Assembly (NCBI GenBank): GCA_030847615.1
Contig: JAUMIR010000001.1
Location: 288,698,187 to 288,762,186 of the forward strand
DNA length: 64,000 bases
Source of the DNA: Gambelia wislizenii
Lineage: Eukaryota > Chordata > Lepidosauria > Squamata > Crotaphytidae
Direction of reading: 5' to 3'
Under the pieces are notes generated by a model. That model did not search any database. It was not told the origin of the DNA and worked only from the letters and a program-made list of their open reading frames with translations. The position numbers and the translations under genes are program-made. This document shows positions 10,446-20,964 of this stretch, piece by piece; the stretch's first letter is position 1, and each line of letters begins with the position of its first letter.

Positions 10446-11241
10446 TTCAGTGGTAAAGAATGTCCTTCAAAAACTCTTTGTAGGCAACCACACTCCACAC
10501 AGGGATGTCATAGGAAGGAGGTGCAATGTCCCACTAAAGGGCTACAAGCACCACTCCACTCTTGCTTCAGCATAGAAAAGCAAGTTAGACCTGAACAGAG
10601 CTAAGTAATATATGTAAGCACTCATTCTCAAATTTTAATTTTACTCTAGCCACAGCAGCATGCACCAGGTCATTCTTAGCCAGGCCATTTCCCCTCTGCT
10701 ATCACTACCAACACAGACAGTGCCCTGGATGCTAAGTCAAATGTGAAAATAGCTACCACCTCAAAAACAAGAGATTTGCTTTGTTTTGGGGAGTGGCAAC
10801 CATATCTTCTACCTATCCATCATGCCTGGAAAATATTGGTGGTGGCTTGAGCACTCACTGGCACTGCCAAGATAAGTCTTCAGGAACCTCCTTTAACCCT
10901 AGAGAGATTCCCTTAGAGGAGAGGGAGATGATATTCCTCAACCCTGGAAGTAAGTTCTGACCTTTGCTTCTGGATAACATCAGGAGCTCCAGACCACAGG
11001 CTGGAAGAACCTCCTGCAGCTCTTTTCCATGCCAATGTTAATTCAGTTTCCTATGGCTGTTTCTATTGTTGTTTCTGCTGCTCTTGTTCCCATGCCATTG
11101 TGAATGGCTATGCAAGGAGGACACCCAAAAAACCCCAAAGAAATATAAATGACCATCATAATGGCTTTGTTTAAAACACCTCTGTCTCTTTCTATTAGAT
11201 GACAGAAAGTGAAAGAAAAAAGTAAGAAAAGCTCTGTCCAA
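10446..11241. other. Nothing recognised
   Basis: Single-copy-like sequence without a credible exon or repeat. Confidence 0.4.
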
Positions 11242-11572
11242 GGAGATTTTCAGACAGGCAAAAATCGCTCCTTGCCGCGTGAGCAGCCTCCCGAAACTGC
11301 TGCGCGGCAAGGGTCTTCTTCGGACGACGCTGTGCCTCTGGCGAAACCGTCCGTGTCACTTCCGTGAAGCTTGGGACGGCTCCGCGTCATATTTCAATCA
11401 CGGGCAGCCTCCGTGCTTGAAATATGACGCGGAGCCGTCCCAAGCTTCACGGAAGTGACACGGACGGTTTCGCCAGAGGCACAGCGTCGTCCGAAGAAGA
11501 CCCTTGCCGCGCAGCAGTTTCGGGAGGCTGCTCGCGCGGCAAGGAGCGATTTTTGCCTGTCTGAAAATCTCC
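11242..11572. mobile_element. Foldback DNA element A, nearly perfect 331-bp palindrome
   Basis: The arms 11242-11402 and 11412-11572 are reverse complements with only two mismatches by eye (T/C near the 'gccgcg' block, T/G near the centre). The loop is about 9 bases. Ends are GGAGATTTTCAGAC, and CAA flanks both sides (11239-11241, 11573-11575). It is CpG-rich inside AT-rich DNA. Arm modules 'cttcggacgacgctg', 'cgtgtcacttccgtgaagct' and 'catatttcaatcacgg' recur in the elements at 4325, 25694 and, in part, 45228. No protein is encoded. Confidence 0.88.
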
Positions 11573-11687
11573 CAAGTGTGTGATTCTTTCCTTTATTTTA
11601 TTTTGGTTAGATGCACATACCCAAACACACAGAGAGATAGAAACATTAATAAGAGGTACAAAGGATAAAACCCATATACACAGAAGA

Positions 11688-11923
11688 GAGCCGGCGTGGT
11701 GATTTGAACATTGAACTATGACTCTGAAGACCAGGGTTTGAATTCCCCCATGACTGTAGAAACCCCCAGGGTAACCTTGGACAAGTTACACTCTCTCAGC
11801 CTCAGAGGAAAGCAAAGGCCAACCCCCTCTGAACAAATCTTGCCAAGAAAACCCTGTGATAGGTTTGGCTTTAGGGTTTCCATAAGTCGGAAATGACTTG
11901 AAGGCACACCATACAACAACAAT
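11688..11923 (+). mobile_element. Sauria-type SINE, near full length
   Basis: tRNA-like head (box A-like 'ggtgatttgaacattg', box B-like 'gggtttgaattccc'), a conserved body ('ctctctcagcctcagagg', 'cttgccaagaaaaccctgtg'), and a BovB-like tail 'ggaaatgacttgaaggcaca' ending in (CAA)n. Confidence 0.85.
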
Positions 11924-11930
11924 ATATACA

Positions 11931-12785
11931 AAAAGCTTTAAACAACCCAATGATGAACAGAAGTCATGCAGCAGCACACCCTTGAAACCAGTACAACAAG
12001 CCATCCTAACCAGCTAGTCTTGGGTAAAACTAAAATTCAAGTTTAACATTTTTGTTGTGCTTGAGGAAAGCTCTTTTTTTAAGGGATTAAAGAGGTGAAA
12101 AATAGCTGTCAGTGAACTTCTAGTTGAATGGAGTGATTCCACAATGTGGGCACCACTGGAGTTTTTCTTAAAAGCCTAATTTGTGGCCCTGAACATGAAA
12201 CAGTGCTCAACAGGGTATGGAATGATGTTATAACTACAGCTCTAACAGAGGAAGATGTGCATGCATGCACCTACTCTGAAGTATGGTGAAGTTTGAATCT
12301 AGTCCAATTATACTAGACACTAAGGCTGGCATCCTGCTTAGTAATTATGATGTCAAAAATCTGCCAACGATACCACCATTCACATCTATGGTTATTACAA
12401 CAGCCAAAAGCTCCCACCCCACCCCAAGCCATTTCATTGTTGCTGGAGTGGAAGGATGAGCAGAGATATGTCTAGTGGCAACACAGAAGTGGTGATGTTG
12501 TGGTGGGGATTATACTGCTGAAAAGAGACGTTTGGGAGGTTGAATCAGGAGAACTAGCTACATCTCCATAGCTACATCTCCTGATGTAAGATCTTGGCCC
12601 ACATTTTCACAGGACAAGTAAGTGAATGCTTCTGTGTTTATGCTGTAAAACCACACAACGAGATTTTAGCTTGTGTGACTTTTGCTATAGATGGGGGTGT
12701 CTTTACCTCAACTGTTTGTGCTCTGCAAATTGCATATGCAAATGGTCAGAGTCAAAGAGCCATTTTACACTGTAAAATGTGAATC
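11931..12785. other. Nothing recognised
   Basis: AT-rich single-copy-like DNA without a supported feature. Confidence 0.4.
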
Positions 12786-12990
12786 TGCCTTCAAGTTGCC
12801 TGTCAACATATGGTGACCCCATAAATTTCATAGTATTTTCTTAGGCAAGGAATATTCAGGAGGTGGTTTTGCCAGTTCCTTCCTCTCAAATATAGCCTAC
12901 AGCATTGGTGGTCTCCCATCCAAGTACTAACCAAACTGACCTTGCTTAGCTTCCAGGATCAGGCAGATGTGGTGCTTTTAGGTACTTCCT
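12786..12990 (-). mobile_element. 5S-rRNA-derived SINE (5S-Sauria type)
   Basis: In reverse orientation: a BovB-like tail ('ctgccttcaagttgcc'), then a segment matching the antisense of vertebrate 5S rRNA ('ggtctcccatccaagtact' and 'tgcttagcttccaggatcag', about 12910-12965), then 'tggtgcttttagg'. The 5S-derived internal promoter region is recognisable but mutated. It is a retroposon, not a 5S gene. Confidence 0.8.
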
Positions 12991-14363
12991 TGCAATTATT
13001 TTGTTGGCTCTTTAATTGTATTTGGTGTCACTTCTTTAAATGGCAAGTGTCTTGCCTATTATGTTGACAGATGTTTCTGTTTTGTTGTTTGTAGCTTTGA
13101 TCCTGTTTCATGTGGGGGTTTCTCTTTGGAGTCTTGTCAGTTGTCTCTGTATCTGTAGGACCTCTGGAACTGTGTGGCTAAGGGGGGAAATATATTAATG
13201 TCCATAGTATTTGTTTATTGAAATGTTTTCCCCATCTTTTTTCTCTCTTTGATTCATTTGTAAAAATGTGACAAATTGTATAAATACATTTAAAAAGTTT
13301 CCAATGGAAAAGAAAAAAAGAATGAATGAAAGAAAATGATCTGAGAACTGAATTGCTCAGGGGCGGTAGGCCCTCCACTTTTCTTGGGTCTTGATGAGCT
13401 TGCCACAGAAGGGGGTGAACTTGACCTCAAGCTGAAGCTATATGGGTGCTTGTTTGTATCACAAGCAAACCTAGGATATACAAAAAGTGCTTTCAGCCCC
13501 TTCTTCTCATCATCATTCTCCTGGGATAGAAAGAAATAAAATCACTGCCATTGTAATGAGGTGTGATAATCTATATACTGTGATTATTGATATATTCTAT
13601 GAGATCATAACAACAGCACTGCCTATCAATTTACCCTTGGTGCTGTTTAACATGGGAGAAAGATTGTATTTTATGTTCTGTTTCATCAATCATATACAAT
13701 TGTCCTAGAAACCTGAATTTTCAGAAAAGCTCACCTTCCTAACAAAACATGAGGCGAATTTGTTTTACACAAAATTCCTAAGTGGGTATGCACCAGCCAC
13801 AACATTCAGTTTGGTCCCTAACTTATGGATTCAGAAAACAACTTGATTCCTCTCAGGCTTATTTGACTCAGGCCTGAATGTGAATTGAGAAATCTAAAGC
13901 TTCTTGACTCCCTATTGACTCTCATTGAAAATCCAGGACTGGCTATAACTGTTTACTATTTAACAGGATTGAATGCATTTTTTTCAGGCACAATAGAACC
14001 TTCTGAAGGGGTGAAGTCTATCAACTTTAAAAGCAATAGATGAAAATGTTTTGGTGCCTGGCTCCTTTACATTTTGATCCATTTTTATTTTAAAAGGAAT
14101 GTGACTGTATCGTTGTTATATTCAGCAGACAGAATTGCCTCCTTCTATAGGGAAATAGGGACAGGATGTTGTCTTCAAATTTTGGGATGGTTTGGGGATT
14201 ATAGTGTCCTTGACCCTCCACATCCTCTACAGTGGCCTGCCTAAGCATCTGTTTCTTTGGTGTGGAGTCCGAGAAGCTGAATCCCAGCTGTTATCTCATG
14301 TTGGAGGTAAGTGGGGCCTTCCTCTGCCATATATTCTGCTTCCCCACTTGGGAATGCAAGTTG
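12991..14363. other. Nothing recognised
   Basis: Single-copy-like AT-rich DNA with only short, unconvincing open frames. Confidence 0.4.
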
Positions 14364-15108
14364 TGACATTATCAGACTAGTATCTAAAAACACTGTATTT
14401 CCATGAATGAACATCATGGCATTATAACACTTATTATTGCACATCACTGTAATCACGTGAAAGAAACACTTTGGAATTATCGCACCATGACCACTAGCAC
14501 TTCAAGAATGGGAGTTTACTTCTGTGATTTGGCATGGGCAAGATTTTGATGGTTCTCATGAGAAGACGCAAGCATGCTTAAACTAAAACAAAAAACAAAA
14601 AAAATCACCTTAATTATCAAAGTAAGGAGATTTTCACACGCCGAAAATATTGCCTCCAGAAACCGGGACAGAAATATTTCTGTCCCGGAAGCAGCGCCGC
14701 GGTTCGCACGCTCACCTCCCTCTTCCGTTGTTCCGTCGTCCTCGCTTTGGGTTTTTTCCTCTCTCTTCCGGAATATTTTATTAACGGCAAACTCCCGGCG
14801 CTGCTTCCGGGACAGAAATATTTCTGTCCCGGTTTCTGGAGGCAATATTTTCGGCATGTGAAAATCTCCTAAATGAACAGACAAGCACTGAAACAAACCT
14901 AAAAACGTGCAATCTAAAGGAGACAGCTCATAAAAAGAGCACTCTGTGCTTCGTTTTCTCATTCTGACCTGGAATTTTTCCCACTGAGGACTGCCCATTC
15001 ATGCTGTAATCTCACTATACAATGGGGGAGTTTTTGCACACAGTCAATGCTTCAAAAAAAAAGTGCTATTGACAATCTATTGACAGCTTGCCCCATGAAT
15101 TGGAAATA
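14364..15108 (-). mobile_element. P-type 3-bp-TSD DNA element, truncated, with nested palindrome
   Basis: Left end TGACATTATCAGAC. Internal blocks ('ttattattgcacatcactg', 'gcatgggcaagattttgatgg', 'gcttgccccatgaatt') align with the elements at 26283, 39975 and 47882. It is broken at 14626 by foldback C and ends near 15108 at a Tigger-like sequence, so the right terminus is lost. The N/P inverted repeat is at about 15077-15101. Confidence 0.72.
14626..14869. mobile_element. Foldback DNA element C, nested in a P element
   Basis: Arms 14626-14699 and 14796-14869 differ at one position by eye. Ends are GGAGATTTTCACA and TAA flanks both sides (14623-14625, 14870-14872). Each arm holds a perfect 26-bp palindrome centred on AAATATTT and bounded by CCGGGACAG/CTGTCCCGG. 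The unpaired centre is about 96 bp. Comparison with 48125-48160 shows the host sequence rejoining through a single TAA. Confidence 0.88.
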
Positions 15109-15180
15109 TAGTAGTCCCTTCACATTCACGGTGGTTAGGGGCGGAAGACCCCCACGAATGTGAAAAAACCGCAAATTAGT
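15109..15180 (+). mobile_element. Tigger/pogo-like terminal fragment
   Basis: 'agtagtcccttcacattc' followed by 'ttaggggcggaagaccccc' and 'cgaatgtgaaaaaaccgc' forms a terminal hairpin-like pattern of pogo/Tigger transposons. A related end occurs at about 60836. Confidence 0.55.
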
Positions 15181-15400
15181 CCTCCCCCCACCCACCTGCA
15201 ACAACCCACCCCGTCACCACTCACTCCCACCCCCTCCCCGCCCTTCCCAAGTCAATTTGATTCATTCTGAAGCCCCCGTCGCCACTCACTCCCACCCCCT
15301 GCCTTCCCAAAGTGGTGGCGGGGGCTTCAGGAGCCCCCGTCGCCACTCACTCCCACCCCCTCCCTGCCCTTCCCAAAGTGGCAACGGGAGCTCTGCATTT
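15181..15400. repeat. C-rich tandem repeat
   Basis: Three diverged units containing 'gtcgccactcactcccaccccct' with interspersed 'cttcccaaagtgg'. Confidence 0.8.
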
Positions 15401-15696
15401 GGAATGAGGAAGTGGTGCCAAGGAGGTGAAAAAATGGCAGCGCCTCTGTCCACCACTTGAATCCAGTACAGACGGATTGTTCATGTGACAGTTTTCTCTG
15501 GAGTTTCAAGTAAATTCTGGAGAAAACTATGAGTTTTCTAAAAACCGGATTAAGGTGGTATTCCCCTAGTCTGGTAGGGATAAGGTCATACATCATATGG
15601 CATTATTGCACCAGATTAGAGGGAAAGGCCACATATTTGGCATTATTGGGCCAGATTCGAGGGGATTAAGGAGTTTTCACTGGTGTAGACAAGCCC
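15400..15696. mobile_element. F-type element, right part only
   Basis: Ends with GTGTAGACAAGCCC at 15683-15696, the reverse complement of the F-group terminus GGGCTTGTCTACAC seen at 20193. A matching left end was not found. It may be lost or hidden behind the C-rich repeat. Confidence 0.5.
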
Positions 15697-15699
15697 TGA

Positions 15700-16348
15700 G
15701 GTAGTGACACCTTTGTTTTCTAATGGCTCAATGTACACAAACTTTGTTTTGTGCACAAAAATATATTGCACATTACCTTCAGACTATGTGTATAAGGTGT
15801 ACATGAAACATCAATGAATTTCAAGTTTAGACTTCTGTCCCATCTCCAGGCTATCTCAATATGTACATGTGTGCAAATACAGGTATTCCAAAATCTGGGG
15901 AAAAAACTGAAATGGGAAACACTTTTTGGTCCCAAGCATTTCGGTAGTACAATTATTTTACTAAATGTCAAGACATCTCTGTCTATCTTTCTCCCTCCCT
16001 CCCTTGCCCTCCCTCCCTCTTCAAGATTCTGCCTGGCCACAATAATGTTTCACAATATTTTTCTACATTTAAAGTCTTAAACAGTTTGGGACCTCAATAT
16101 TTGAAGGAGTACACCCCCCACCCCGAGAACTGGGTTCTGCAGGAGGGACAATACAATGTAGGAGGATGTAAGAGAGGACCTTCTTGTCTGTGACACCTCA
16201 ATTGTCCCCCTTGGAGGTCTGACTGGCACCAACACTGTTTCCTCTCTGGCACCAAGCCAACACATGGCTTTTTATTAAAGCCTTTCTGGGACTAATTTAT
16301 TTCAAATTGTACATGTCTATGTTTTTAAGCTGTTGTAGCACTCAAAGT
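15700..16348. other. Unassigned, with a pyrimidine tract at 15978-16022
   Basis: Apart from the (CCCT)n-like pyrimidine run nothing is recognised. Confidence 0.45.
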
Positions 16349-16599
16349 GAGAACCCACACGGTGCAGTGGTATGAGTGCTGGAATTCAACTCTGAAGAGC
16401 AGGGTTCAAATCCCTGCTTAACCATGGAAATGCATTGGGTGACCTTGGGAAAGTCACACTCTCTCAGCCTCAGAGGAAAGCAAAGGCAAACCCCCTCTAA
16501 ACAAATTGTGCAAAAGAAAATCCCATGACAGGTTTGCCTTAGGGTCACCATAAGTCAGAAATGACTTGAAGGCACACAACAACAATAACAACAATAAGC
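16349..16599 (+). mobile_element. Sauria-type SINE, full length
   Basis: Head 'ggtgcagtggtatgagtgct' with box B-like 'gggttcaaatccc', the body 'gactttgggaaagtcac'-type block and 'ctctctcagcctcagagg', BovB-like tail 'gaaatgacttgaaggcacac' and (CAA)/(TAA)n end. Confidence 0.87.
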
Positions 16600-16639
16600 T
16601 TTTAAAGTAGCTTTAGCTGTTGCTTAGATTAATGTGTTT

Positions 16640-17627
16640 TTGTCTAGTTCAAATCCCATCCTGGAATAAAGGTGGGGTATAAATTCAATAAATAAATAAA
16701 ATAAAATTATTTATAGTTTCAATCAGGAAATGTTTTAAAGTTTATATATTCTATGTCATAATGAGACCCCATGATAAAGGGTGGGATAGAAGTATTTTGA
16801 TAAATAGACAGATAAATACATGCTCAGAAACACAAAGAGAGATTCCATTGCATACCTCCTAAACGTGTAGGTAGCCGTCCTAATTGGAAGCAACTCTCAC
16901 TGAAATGAATAGGACTAACTAAAATCCTTCAGGATTGGGGTGTTGTGTGTAAAAGACACCTCAAGACAAGCAATGCCTGTCCATTAAGCCTTCTAAGGCT
17001 AGTCTTTCAGCTATTTAAATTCCCATCACCAGAAACACTCACTATAATATATTAGAGTCAGAAATAAGACCTCCCAAATTCAAGCAAAAGATGAAAATGA
17101 AATATTAACTTTTTTTTGCAAGATTACCAGAATCCTCATTATGCTTTGAAGTGCCTTTATAGTGCCTACTAAGATTTTTATTAGATTATGATAAAGCGTC
17201 ATCAATATTTCAAAGGGTACTCCTACAAACGTTAACTCCTTTTAACATGAAGTATAAACTTTACATTACAGTATATGGCTGTTTTTTCCCTTTAGAGATG
17301 GAACACTGGAGGCTCTAAGAACTGAGGGCAAATAATGCATCCAATGTTAAGTACTTCTAAATTCTACTGGTTTTAATGGACGTGTCAGGTTTGATCTTAA
17401 GGCTGCAACCATATGCAAATTTACTTGGGAATAAGCCCTGGAGAACTGAATAGTACTCACGTTAGAGTAAAAGTGAACAGGGTTGCATGTCTGTCATGGA
17501 AATCAGTCGTAGTACCTGTTTGGTTTAAACATATGCTTGACTAGAAGAATTCATCTGTAGTCCATTCCCTAATATGGCAAAATCCATCACACAGGTTTAG
17601 AGAGTCGAAGCTCATTGAAAACAGTAG
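16640..17627. other. LINE tail fragments and old relics
   Basis: 'aaaggtggggtataaattc' plus (AATA)n at about 16665-16720 is an L2-like 3' terminus on the plus strand, and a second decayed one lies at 16765-16815. 17400-17490 resembles the 'acttgggaataagccc...gaactgaa' relic family common in squamates. No gene is seen. Confidence 0.45.
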
Positions 17628-17935
17628 GTTTCATAGAATCATGGAGTTGGAAGAGACCATAAGGGCCATCTAGTCTAACCCCCTGCCATGCAGGAATGCA
17701 CAATCAAAGCACTCCCGACAGACGGACATCCAGCCTCTGTTTAAAAACCTCCAAAGAAGAAGACTCCACCACACTCTGAGGCAGCACATTCTGAGGCAGC
17801 ACATTATAAAACGCTCTTTTATAATTTAATATTATTTTAAGGGGTGGGTGGGCTAAGGTACTGTGACTATGGAGTTTTTATATTGTAAGCTGCCCCGATT
17901 GCATTGCAGAGGGGCGGGATAGAAATAAAATTTTA

Positions 17936-17970
<35 letters not shown>

Positions 17971-18310
17971 CACTGTCAAATAGCTCTTACCATCAGGAAG
18001 TTCTTCGTAATGGTTTAGATGGAATCTCTTTTCCTGTAGTTTGAGTCCATTGCTCCGTGTCCTAGTCTGTGGAGCAGGAGAAAACAAGCTTGCTCTATCC
18101 TCAGTATGACAGCCCTTCAAATATTTAAATATGGCTATCATGTCACCTCTTAACCTTCTCTTCTCCAAGCTAAACATACCCAGTTCCCTAAGCCGCTCTT
18201 CATAGGGCAAGGCTTCCAGACCTCCCACCATTTTGGTTGCTCTCCTCTGGACATGTTCCAGCTTGTCAATATCCTTCTTGAATTGTGATACCCAGAACTG
18301 TTCAATGGGT
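17628..18310 (-). mobile_element. CR1 3' fragment (minus), split by a LINE tail
   Basis: The plus strand begins with 'catagaatcatgg', the reverse of the CR1 3' terminal octamer repeat, and then follows the CR1 3' UTR and the C-terminal RT region. In the minus frame 17965-18231 the peptide [15 protein letters not shown] and [21 protein letters not shown] is the CR1 C-terminal block. It is truncated near 18305. About 17800-17970 is a foreign insert. Confidence 0.88.
17800..17970 (+). mobile_element. L2-like LINE tail inserted in CR1
   Basis: 'gtaagctgccccgattgc...gaggggcgggatagaaataaa' followed by (TTA)n. It is the opposite-strand equivalent of 40848-40920. Its tail ends where the CR1 resumes ('ccactgtcaaatagctctta'). 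Confidence 0.7.
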
Positions 18311-19364
18311 GCCTACTTCTCTTTGGCTTCTGGCCTTCAGTTTCCACTTTGCTGAGAGTCCTCTATGAAACTTAACTTTCTTGTGAAGTTCATGTTTCAT
18401 TCCTATGGAACTTACTGAGAATTATGTTGCTTTAGTACAATGAGAGGGAGGTGAAGACCTTATGTGTTAGAGGTGGGAAGAGGTGGAAGGAATTGTTCTC
18501 ACAGGAATTTTATTTTTAAAATATCTGCCATTGACTGCAATCTGGTCCACACCAAGGTTTTGGGGTGTGTGCATTCCCCTCCCCAAATGCTCTTCAGAAT
18601 TATCCTTGTGTTCTTTAGTCACCTCCGTCAGGAATAATTATCAGCATCCATAAAGGGCTGAACTCCTTTGAAGGGAAGAGAATACTTGTCTGAAGGGTGG
18701 CAGGATTTTAACAAGGGTGTTTGTCAAGGCCTCCTAAAGTATAGCATGGCTACGCTCTCTGACGAATTCCTTTTTATATGCTGAACTGCAGACAACTCCT
18801 GTAATCTTGCCAAAAAAACAGAATAAGGATTAAAAATAAAATGTTAACTTGAAAATGTGTGAATCGTTTTGATTTGCTGATAACACCTCATGGAGTCAAA
18901 GCCGTATTCGACAATCACTTGTAACACTTTCATTTATTGAGCTTAACACTGTCTTAAAAGTTCTCCCAAAAAACTTTTTAGGGGACATTCTGGTTTAGCA
19001 AAATGATTTGATGTTAGTAGCCAAATGAAAGATTTTATTCCTATTTAATAAAAGTAGAAGTAGAAAAAGGAGGGCTGTCAAATACATGAGTAACAAAGAA
19101 CAACTCCCACAAAAATAGCCTTTATTTTCAATTCCTGTGTCAAACATATCTCTCTGGACTTGGATTTCATTATCTTGAATTGGTTTAATTTTTTCAGAAA
19201 GCTCCAGCTAAATTAGCTTAGAAAGCACTTCAAAAAGCAAAGCGGTCAATTTGAAACTTCAAGGAAATTACATGCCCTGAATGTGTGGCCGCATGCATCC
19301 AATTTTAGATTGTCAAATTAGCAAACGGTTGCCCCCATCCAGCAATCTCCTACGGCCAGGGTGG
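18311..19364. other. Single-copy DNA; conserved-element candidate at 19080-19330
   Basis: No repeats are seen from about 18840 to 19330. The composition (TTAATT, CAATTT, ATTAGC-type motifs, no frames) resembles vertebrate conserved non-coding DNA, but conservation cannot be judged from one sequence. Confidence 0.3.
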
Positions 19365-19430
19365 GAAATGTGTGGCCCTTCAGATATTACAACTCCCAGC
19401 AGCCCTTACCGGTAAAGCCACTGGTGAGGG
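19365..19430. mobile_element. Fragment of 'actcccagcagcc' MITE family
   Basis: 'ggcccttcagatattacaactcccagcagccc' is one arm of the palindromic hAT-like family also seen near 58675 and 60690. Confidence 0.45.
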
Positions 19431-19929
19431 ATGATGTGAGTTGCAATCTAGAAATATCTGGAGGACCACCCGTTGCCCTAGCACTCTGCTATGGGCACGG
19501 GAATACTGATATCTACAAAAAGATTTTGAGCTTTCAATGGCTTTTGCCACTGACGTCAATAGACTGGACAGCAGAGAGCAGTACCTCCAGATGCTCCCTG
19601 CATGGCAGTGAATGGGGGCGCTTGTTCATACAAGAACTCCTTGCAGTGGCATGCAGTCCATTCAGCACTGTCTCTCTCTCTCCCTCTGTAGCCACTTTTA
19701 ATTTAAGTGGGGTATCCAGGGAAGGCCTGCTGAAATAAATGAAACTATTGCAATAGAGAGGGGATAATGAAATGTTTCCTTCTGAAAGATCACTAACCCA
19801 TGGGAAAAGCCTGTTGGGAGCTACATTCAAAGTCCAATAGCATTTAAAGAATACTGAAAAGCTGGTTGGGGAGACCCCTTACTGTTCAGATAAAACTATG
19901 ACAGACACAATGTGGTATGAGGTGCTGCA

Positions 19930-20015
19930 ACTAGGAGCTTTGTCTTGGAGATGCTAGGGACTGAACCTGCGACCATCTGCTGCTGAGCAACAGACCTTCC
20001 AGAATGGTTGCAAAT
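19930..20015 (-). mobile_element. Old tRNA-derived SINE relic
   Basis: 'cttggagatgctagggactg' and 'aacctgcgaccatctgctgctgagcaacag' match, in reverse, a tRNA-like box B and flank found in an old amniote SINE. It is too degenerate to be a tRNA gene. Confidence 0.35.
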
Positions 20016-20089
20016 CAGAGGTGGAAACGCTAGTTACACTTACATTGTATTGTAAGTGGCACTGTAGAAGAGTTATGTGGATACTGTAG

Positions 20090-20960
20090 AAGTTAAAAAG
20101 TTGAACAAATGGGTCCTAGAAGAAACCAAGCTTGAACCCTCCCTAGAAGCCTAGGTGACTAAATTGAGGTTGTCATACTTTGGCCACATCATGGGCTTGT
20201 CTACACTGACCAAATATCCCTGCTTGCCCTAGCTCCAGAGCCTTGTAGTCCAAATGACACAGGGCATTTACCCTGATCTTCCCCTGGGCAGTCCTCACTA
20301 CCCACAGGGCAGATAAGGAGCAGAATGGGGGCAAGCCAGGATATGTCCCTTTCCCACATTTCAAGAAAATACTCAGTATTGTTGGATTGGGCCCCACATA
20401 TTCACAGGAGCCCATCCCAGAACACCACTCCCTGTTGCTGCCCCCAGTTCCCTGGCTCTCTCAGAAGCCAGGCAGGGATCCTGCAGCATCTGACTGAGAC
20501 TGTTCACATGCAGGGGGGTTGGCAGTCACATGTTTTGGGACCCCTGCCTGGTTTCCACATTAGTGAGATAATGGTGGTAGCAGGGGCTTCAGCAATGGAC
20601 CGGTACCTGTTTGGACACCAGCCCATTTTCTGCAGTTAATGGGGGAGAAATTGGCCAGCACCAGAGGCAGGATACACTGGTGTTGAGCTGGTATATCCTG
20701 CCTGGTATAGATGAGCCCCATGAGAAGGCATGATTCACTAGACAAGACAATGCTTCCAATAATACTTGGAAAGGCAGAAGGCAGGAGGAAGAGAAGAAGA
20801 CTACACACCGGATGGATAGACTCAATCGAGGAGACCATGACCCTGAGTCTGCAAGACCTGAGCAGACTTGTTAAGGATAGGGTGTCTTGGAGATGTCTCA
20901 TTCACAGGGTTGCCATGAGTTGAGGTCAACTGGAGGGCAGTTAACAACAGTAACAAAACC
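20090..20960 (+). mobile_element. BovB (RTE) LINE 3' end, split by an F element
   Basis: The C-terminus of the BovB protein is visible before the break (a FGHIM-like stretch at about 20180) and after it (20719-20923: MRRHDSLDK, then GWIDSIEE and SLQDLSRLVKDR, ending RVAMS). The tail 'gttgccatgagttgaggtcaactggagggcagttaacaac' is the BovB 3' terminus. The 526-bp element 20193-20718 interrupts it. Several codons have decayed. Confidence 0.85.
20193..20718. mobile_element. F-type 3-bp-TSD DNA element inside BovB
   Basis: Ends GGGCTTGTCTACAC and ...TATAGATGAGCCC, with CAT on both sides (20190-20192, 20719-20721). Removing it with one CAT restores the BovB protein frame across the junction, which proves the boundaries. 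Internal blocks ('ccttgtagtccaaatgacacagggc', 'cctgggcagtcctcac') recur at 28960-29030 and 47380-47450. No transposase frame. Confidence 0.88.
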
Positions 20961-20964
20961 AATG

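Noticed and set aside
11239..11577. 5-bp target duplication (CCAAG) for foldback A
   Set aside because: A 5-bp reading also fits B (CATGG) but fails for C and E, while 3 bp fits A, B, C and E.
12900..12970. Possible 5S rRNA gene
   Set aside because: Only part of the 5S sequence is present, mutated and fused to a BovB-like tail, as in 5S-derived SINEs.
19930..20015. Possible tRNA gene
   Set aside because: Only box B-like sequence is recognisable and no cloverleaf can be drawn.
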